Shown here piece after piece: positions 59,494-64,000 of a stretch of DNA of 64,000 nucleotides (its first letter is position 1; every line of letters starts with the position of its first letter). Made by a program: the position numbers and the translations under genes. Origin of the DNA: Anaerococcus marasmi. Its GTDB lineage: Bacteria > Bacillota > Clostridia > Tissierellales > Peptoniphilaceae. The stretch is from assembly GCF_900290195.1 (NCBI RefSeq), contig NZ_OLMF01000004.1, positions 1,105,501 through 1,169,500 of the forward strand. Reading direction: 5' to 3'. Under the pieces are notes generated by a model. It was given only the letters and a program-made list of their open reading frames with translations, was not told the origin of the DNA and did no database searches.

Positions 59494-60312
59494 CTATCTT
59501 TTGATACCCCCATAGGAAACTCCACTTAGGATTTGTTTCCTAAAGAGGAAATATAATATTAAAATTGGCATTATAGTGATAGTACTTGCTGCCATTTGAA
59601 GGTGAATTAATTGGCCTGCTTCACTAGCAAAGGCTGACAGACCGTTTGATATAAGTCGCATCTCAGTGGTGTTTGTAACAAGGATTGGCCACAAGAAAGA
59701 GTTCCATCCTGTAATAAAGTTTAAAAGTCCTATGGTAAATAGATTTGACTTGCTCATAGGAATCATTACTTTTCTAATAAATTCGAAATCACTTGCCCCA
59801 TCTACCTTGGCTGCCTTGTAGAAATCCATCGGTATGGATTTGAGAAATTCCTTTAGGTAAAAGATATAAAATACTGATGCCAAAAAAGGAATAATAAGGG
59901 CAGTATAAGTATCAATAAGACCAAGTCTTGCAATTGTTGAAAAGTTAGTAAAGATTATTATCTCAAAGGGAATCATTAGAAGCGATAGCATGAAGGCTTC
60001 TAGGAGCTTTTTGTATTTGAAATTACAAAAGTTTAGGGCAAAGGCCGCAAGGGTTGTAGTTATCAAGGTAACTATGGTATTGGTCAAAGATACAAAAACT
60101 GTATTTAGGAAATACCTTCCGAAAGGAGCAACCTTCATAGCCTCGATATAGTTTGAAAATATTGGCTTTTCTGGAAGAAGCTTAGGAGGAATACTCGTTA
60201 CTTCTTGAAAGCTCATTAGCGATGATGAAATCATATAAAGGAAAGGAAATACTGTAATAATCGCCATGATTACAACAAAGATATATCCAATCACTCTTAA
60301 AACTTTTTGCAT
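59494..60312 (-). CDS. UgpE-like ABC permease
   Basis: A 272-residue permease with six helices. The EAA coupling motif is YKAAKVDGASDFEFIRKVMIPMSK. The early MSSFQEVTSIPPKLLPEKPIFSNY and the end, FRKQILSGVSYGGIKR, fit the MalG/UgpE family. It is one base from the UgpA-like gene and about 50 bp before the binding protein. Confidence 0.9.
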   Translation of the reverse strand: MQKVLRVIGYIFVVIMAIITVFPFLYMISSSLMSFQEVTSIPPKLLPEKPIFSNYIEAMKVAPFGRYFLNTVFVSLTNTIVTLITTTLAAFALNFCNFKYKKLLEAFMLSLLMIPFEIIIFTNFSTIARLGLIDTYTALIIPFLASVFYIFYLKEFLKSIPMDFYKAAKVDGASDFEFIRKVMIPMSKSNLFTIGLLNFITGWNSFLWPILVTNTTEMRLISNGLSAFASEAGQLIHLQMAASTITIMPILILYFLFRKQILSGVSYGGIKR

Positions 60313-61193
60313 TATTTTGCCAACCTTTCTATTGCCTTCTTTTGTAAGAAAGTAAGTACTAAGAGGAATAAGAATAAAATCACTCCAGCAGCCATAGCCT
60401 GGCCATATCTGTATTCTACATAGAACTTGTTGTAGATATAAAAGACTGCAGTTACAAGTCTATTGCCGACTCCTGCCCTGCCGTTAAAGAGGGCGAAGAT
60501 TGAATTGTAGACCTTAAAGGCTGTGATAAAGCTTGTAAGAAACAAGAAAGTAATGATTGACTTAAGCTGTGGGAGGGTTATCTTTCTAAATTGCTCCCAG
60601 CTGCTTGCACCAAACATCTCAGCCACCTTGTAATAATTTTTATCAATTGACCTTAGACCTGCGAGTATTACTATAATGTTAAAGGCCAAGGCATTCCATA
60701 CACCAAATATTATAAGGGCTGTCATATTATAATCAGGATTATTTAGAAAATCTATGGGTCCAAGACCTACAAAACCTAGAAGGTAGTTGATGAAACCGTA
60801 TTGGCCATGGAATAGATATCTAAACACAATACCTATAGCTATAACACTAGTTAGGTAAGGAATAAAGAATAGAGTCTCGAAGAACTTCCCGCCCTTGATA
60901 TTGGTATTAAGGACTAGGGCTATAAGCATGGCGATAATTATTGATAAAGGAACAACTGTTACCGCATAGATTAAGGTATTTATCATAGCCCTCTTAAAGA
61001 GAGGATCCTTCAAAACAATCGGAAAGTTTGAAAATCCAACAAAGCTAGGTGCGAGTATGTTATTATTTTGCATACTCATAACAAAGGTCCTAATCAAAGG
61101 ATAGACAGAAAAAACAAGGATAGATATAAGGGCTGGGGCTAGATATAGCCAAGCCTTGTTGTTTTTTTCCGCAGAATACTTAAGCTTTTTCAT
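60312..61193 (-). CDS. UgpA-like ABC permease
   Basis: A 293-residue permease with six helices of the MalF/UgpA family. The N-terminal WLYLAPALISILVFSVYPLIRT and the EAA motif YYKVAEMFGASSWEQFRKITLPQL are diagnostic. It forms the channel with the UgpE-like protein. Stop and start codons of adjacent genes overlap on both sides. Confidence 0.9.
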   Translation of the reverse strand: MKKLKYSAEKNNKAWLYLAPALISILVFSVYPLIRTFVMSMQNNNILAPSFVGFSNFPIVLKDPLFKRAMINTLIYAVTVVPLSIIIAMLIALVLNTNIKGGKFFETLFFIPYLTSVIAIGIVFRYLFHGQYGFINYLLGFVGLGPIDFLNNPDYNMTALIIFGVWNALAFNIIVILAGLRSIDKNYYKVAEMFGASSWEQFRKITLPQLKSIITFLFLTSFITAFKVYNSIFALFNGRAGVGNRLVTAVFYIYNKFYVEYRYGQAMAAGVILFLFLLVLTFLQKKAIERLAK

Positions 61194-62263
61194 TAGTAAA
61201 CCCTACTTCCGTCTTCTTCAAAAATATAAATTGATGGATAGTCTATAGATATTCCTATCTCATCTCCTGCTTTAATCTCAAGCTTGCTATCTACTATCAT
61301 TTTGGAAGCTACATCATCTAAGTCAAAGTGAAGGATCATATATCTTCCTATCATTTCTATAGAATCAACTCTTACCCTGATATCACTCTCATCATAAAGG
61401 ATAAAGTGCTCTGGTCTAATACCTACTAGGTAATCTCCATCCTTTAACTCTTTTCTAAATCTTTCTTTCTTAAAATCATCTAGCTTAAGGTCTAGATCAG
61501 AAGAAATTAGCTTGTCATCCTTCTTTTCAAATTCAAAAATATTAATAATTGGATTTCCAATAAATTTCGCAACGAATAGATTTGCTGGATTTAGGTAGAG
61601 ATTTTGTGGCTTATCATATTGTTGGATAACTCCCTTATCCATCAAGGCTATATAATCAGATATAGAAAGAGCCTCTTCCTGGTCGTGAGTTACAAAAATC
61701 GTAGTTACTCCAACTTCCTTTACTATATTTCTAATCTCTTCTCTAATAGAAAGCCTAAGTCTTGCGTCTAGGTTACTTAAAGGCTCATCTAGGAGAAGAG
61801 TCTTTGGATTTTGGATAAGGGCACGAGCTATGGCCACCCTTTGTTGTTGACCACCTGAGATTTGACTCGGCTTTTTATCCTTTATCTCTCCGATATAGGC
61901 GAGATCCATGTATTTTTGGGCAATCTTGATTGCTTCTTGCTTTTTTACTTTCTTATCCCCAACCGTAAGCGGAAAGATAATATTTTCTAGAACTGTCATG
62001 TGGGGATATAGGGCGTAGTTTTGGAAAACCATGCCTATATCACGGTCTTTGGGGTGTTTATTTATTACACTTTCCCCATCGAACTTGATATCTCCCTTAG
62101 TTGGGTCAAGGATTCCTGCTATTATGTTTAGTATAGTAGACTTACCGCAGCCAGAAGGCCCTAGAAGAGTAACCAAGGCTCCATCTTCTATATCTAAGTT
62201 GATAGACTTTAAGGCCTCATAACCATTTTCATAAACTTTGTTCAGATTTTCAATATTAATCAT
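61193..62263 (-). CDS. UgpC/MsmK-like ABC transporter ATPase
   Basis: A 356-residue ATPase with Walker A GPSGCGKSTIL, signature ISGGQQQRVAIARAL, Walker B LLLDEPLSNLDARLR and switch VTHDQEEALSISD. The C-terminal OB/TOBE regulatory region (about 235-356, with GIRPEHFIL) is typical of sugar and glycerol-phosphate importers. Substrate class is set by the binding protein, here UgpB-like. Confidence 0.93.
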   Translation of the reverse strand: MINIENLNKVYENGYEALKSINLDIEDGALVTLLGPSGCGKSTILNIIAGILDPTKGDIKFDGESVINKHPKDRDIGMVFQNYALYPHMTVLENIIFPLTVGDKKVKKQEAIKIAQKYMDLAYIGEIKDKKPSQISGGQQQRVAIARALIQNPKTLLLDEPLSNLDARLRLSIREEIRNIVKEVGVTTIFVTHDQEEALSISDYIALMDKGVIQQYDKPQNLYLNPANLFVAKFIGNPIINIFEFEKKDDKLISSDLDLKLDDFKKERFRKELKDGDYLVGIRPEHFILYDESDIRVRVDSIEMIGRYMILHFDLDDVASKMIVDSKLEIKAGDEIGISIDYPSIYIFEEDGSRVY

Positions 62264-62279
62264 AATACCTCTTTAATAA

Positions 62280-62603
62280 TTATTCTAAGGGAAAGGTCAA
62301 CAAGATTACTAGCATAGCAAGCATTAGGCCTATTCCTATTAGAGTGAACCGGTCTTCTTGTTTCTTTAGGGCCAGAATTACCAAGGCTATTGATAAGAAA
62401 AATAGGAATAGATAAATCTGTATAAAAATCCCCTCATCAAATTTTTTGTAAACTAACATCATTATTACTACAGCCGCAAGCAAAAGTATTACCGAAATAA
62501 TGATTTTGCTCTTCTTATTTTCCATAATCGAATTAAGAAAACTTATAGCAGCAACTACCATAAGCAAGGGCCATAATAAATAATCGAAAAATAAATTTAT
62601 CAT
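62280..62603 (-). CDS. Small three- to four-helix membrane protein
   Basis: A 107-residue integral membrane protein (helices at about 5-23, 33-50, 56-77 and 84-104) with few charged residues outside the loops KKSK and KKQEDR. Not recognised. It lies 16 bases ahead of the ATPase gene and is probably the first gene of the Ugp operon. It could be an accessory protein. Confidence 0.55.
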   Translation of the reverse strand: MINLFFDYLLWPLLMVVAAISFLNSIMENKKSKIIISVILLLAAVVIMMLVYKKFDEGIFIQIYLFLFFLSIALVILALKKQEDRFTLIGIGLMLAMLVILLTFPLE

Positions 62604-62687
62604 AATACCTCTGTATATAATTATATCATATCTGAATTTATATTTAATAGTATTTACCCTAATTAAACTTGATAATTTGAAATTTTA

Positions 62688-62728
62688 CAAAAAAATACCA
62701 AGAATAAGGCTTAGCCCATGCTTGGTAT
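62688..62728 (-). terminator. Terminator of the SH3 lipoprotein operon
   Basis: ATACCAAG / CTTGGTAT (62695-62702, 62721-62728) is followed by seven or more Ts on the minus strand. Confidence 0.85.
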
Positions 62729-62736
62729 TATGATTA

Positions 62737-63159
62737 TTATTCTACTGGCTTTAACAAGTCAGACTTGATGTAGCCTGCTTGGCCATTTACTGATACTCTT
62801 GACCAGCCGTCTTTTTCTAATAGTACTAGGATCTCATCTCCTGGGTGAGCTTCCCCTACTATCTCAGAATCTGTCGTTGGATCAAGTCTTATATTTACAA
62901 TATCTTCTACTTTGTAATCTACTCCAGCCATCACATCAGAACCTTCATTTTCTGTTTCTTCTTCTGGAGTCTCAACCATTTCATTTTCTTCAGTATTTTC
63001 TTCTTCAATATTTTCTTCTTTGTTTGTATCTTCAGCCTTTTCTGTAACTTGGCTTTCTTCACTTGCCTCTGGATGACGCTTAGATTCGTAAGTGTCATTA
63101 GCACAAGAAGCCAAACCAAGGCTTAGGGCTAATATCATCAATACTTTAATCTTTTTCAT
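62737..63159 (-). CDS. SH3-domain lipoprotein
   Basis: A 140-residue lipoprotein. The signal peptide ends in LASCAN (Cys19). A Glu/Asn/Thr-rich tether (about 25-75) is followed by one bacterial SH3 domain (about 78-138; VNIRLDPTTDSEIVGEAHPGDEI ... WSRVSVNGQAGYIKSDLL). SH3b domains bind peptidoglycan or peptides. Its start shares a base with the stop of the CpsD-like gene upstream. Confidence 0.82.
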   Translation of the reverse strand: MKKIKVLMILALSLGLASCANDTYESKRHPEASEESQVTEKAEDTNKEENIEEENTEENEMVETPEEETENEGSDVMAGVDYKVEDIVNIRLDPTTDSEIVGEAHPGDEILVLLEKDGWSRVSVNGQAGYIKSDLLKPVE

Positions 63160-63818
63160 TAATCTTCTCCAAACATTTCTCTAACTTCAGTTTCGCTGTA
63201 GATGTAGTTGGTTAGAACTATACCTAGGATTTCTGCATTTACATTTTCAAGTTGTTTTATAGATTCCTTGTATAGGTCATTGTCCTTGTTGGCAAAAGTC
63301 GTAAATACCAAAACCTTATCGCATAGGGCTAGAAACATATTAGCTTCTGGTATATCCTTGTTTGCGGTTGTATTTACAAAGATATAATCGAAAGAATCTC
63401 TAAGGCTTTCTATGAAGTTTTTGATATCCGTTGGTTCTAGGAACTCATCAGCATAATCAGAGACCTTTCCTGAATACATTAGGTAGATATTGTCGAACTT
63501 TTCATCGAATTTGATAAGGTCGTCTTTTGAATAATCTCCAAGGACTCCATCTATAAAGCCCCTTTCCTCAAACTTATCAGTCAAATCTTCAAGGGCAGGC
63601 TCTCTTAGGTTGGCATCTATTATTAGGATTCTATCTCCTTCTTCAGCTAGATGCTTGGCCATAATATAAACATTCAATACCTGATCAGTATGATTTGTTG
63701 TAGATGTAAATCCTATAAGCTTATCGCTAGATCCCAGCGTTTTTACTAGCTTATCTTCAAGGTCATAAAAGGCTTGAAGAGCTATTTCCTTTTTCTCTTC
63801 GTCTTTTTTCCTAAACAT
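63159..63818 (-). CDS. CpsD/CapB-like tyrosine-kinase fold protein without a P-loop
   Basis: A 219-residue protein of the bacterial tyrosine-kinase/MinD fold. The region around RILIIDANLREPAL is the Walker A'-type segment, and DYIFVNTTANKDIPEANMFLALCDKVLVF follows family text. The Walker A, however, is replaced by STTNHTDQVLN in place of the GxGKST type, and no Tyr cluster ends the protein. It is therefore probably not an active kinase. Position beside a partial gene ending in the style of a Wzz/CapA chain-length protein suggests an exopolysaccharide context. Confidence 0.7.
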   Translation of the reverse strand: MFRKKDEEKKEIALQAFYDLEDKLVKTLGSSDKLIGFTSTTNHTDQVLNVYIMAKHLAEEGDRILIIDANLREPALEDLTDKFEERGFIDGVLGDYSKDDLIKFDEKFDNIYLMYSGKVSDYADEFLEPTDIKNFIESLRDSFDYIFVNTTANKDIPEANMFLALCDKVLVFTTFANKDNDLYKESIKQLENVNAEILGIVLTNYIYSETEVREMFGED

Positions 63819-64000
63819 CTAATTCTCCTTTGCTGTATGGGGCAAGCTTACCAATTATTGGATAGTCCTTCTTTGTAGTATCTTTATTGGATCTGTTTTG
63901 TCTATTGATTCCGTAAAGGATCTCATCTTGGTCTATTATTGTAGTCTCGCCGAAGTCTTCTTCTTCAAAGTCTACTGGATCAATTTTTTGTGTACCTGTA
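63811..64000 (-). CDS. 3' end of a gene upstream of the CpsD-like protein
   Basis: An open frame from the right edge to a TAG at 63811-63813, giving 62 C-terminal residues (…EDFGETTIIDQDEILYG … KKDYPIIGKLAPYSKGELDV). It is acidic and polar, with no membrane segment in this piece. The ending and context fit the cytoplasmic tail of a Wzz/YveK-type chain-length protein, but the fragment is too short to prove it. It overlaps the start of the CpsD-like gene. Confidence 0.5.
   Translation of the reverse strand, partial: TGTQKIDPVDFEEEDFGETTIIDQDEILYGINRQNRSNKDTTKKDYPIIGKLAPYSKGELDV

Overview
The window is 64 kb of AT-rich chromosome from a low-GC, Gram-positive anaerobe. Lipoproteins carry Gram-positive style lipoboxes, strong AGGAGG-type ribosome sites are common, there are three T-box leaders, and [FeFe]-hydrogenase maturases are present with no aerobic respiratory genes. 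The gene mix (arginine deiminase, BmpA-type nucleoside uptake, GlpF plus an FAD/BFD oxidoreductase, IleRS of the long type) fits the Peptoniphilaceae (Anaerococcus-like). That placement is an inference; no rRNA is present to prove it. Both edges cut genes: an HD-domain hydrolase on the left and a gene next to a CpsD-like ATPase on the right.

Layout. 1-6.6 kb: HD hydrolase, an SH3/NlpC-P60 wall peptidase, an OatA-like acyltransferase with a MORN protein and threonine aldolase, and a zinc-ribbon membrane protein. 6.6-11.5 kb: a complete nucleoside ABC importer (BmpA, ATPase, two permeases). 11.6-14 kb: glpF with a promoter, a near-perfect cre box and a leader terminator, followed by a GlpA/LhgO-type oxidoreductase. 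14.3-20.7 kb: DJ-1/PfpI protein, RlmH, an ATP-cone protein, a small palindromic mobile-like element, a MacB-type ABC system with a FemX-like peptidyltransferase, and a Nudix hydrolase. 20.9-25.8 kb: a response regulator broken by one base in a homopolymer, a short-loop histidine kinase and an FtsX-type ABC transporter. 26.2-30.6 kb: ileS behind a T-box, an AMMECR1-like protein and a glutathione peroxidase. 30.7-39.3 kb: methionine functions, namely T-box-metY-metA and T-box-metN-metI-metQ-metQ, with a DAACS symporter and a decayed repeat tract between them. 39.4-39.7 kb: a compact Fst/par-like type I toxin-antitoxin locus that does not appear as a normal ORF. 39.8-45.2 kb: hydG-hydF and, convergent, hydE, with an ISL3-family element inserted exactly into the terminator between them. 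45.3-49.2 kb: HD-like protein, acyl-ACP thioesterase, MgtE, S41 protease. 49.4-51.6 kb: two related secreted helical proteins and MntP. 51.7-56.3 kb: uracil permease, GNAT and methyltransferase genes, a candidate structured small RNA, and arcA behind a leader terminator. 56.5-64 kb: a duplicated lipoprotein, an orphan Phd-like antitoxin, a Ugp-like ABC sugar/glycerol-phosphate importer, an SH3 lipoprotein and a P-loop-less CpsD-like protein.

How it fits together. Methionine supply (synthesis by MetA/MetY and import by MetNIQ) is wired to uncharged tRNA-Met through two T-boxes carrying the same AUG specifier context, and ileS has an AUC specifier in the same context. Glycerol uptake looks catabolite-repressed and attenuated. 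The best candidates for something new are the par-like toxin-antitoxin locus (39.4-39.66 kb), the four-hairpin RNA at 54.5 kb, the palindromic element flanked by 18-bp repeats at 15.9 kb, and the response-regulator frameshift with tandem 11-bp repeats in front of its presumed target transporter.
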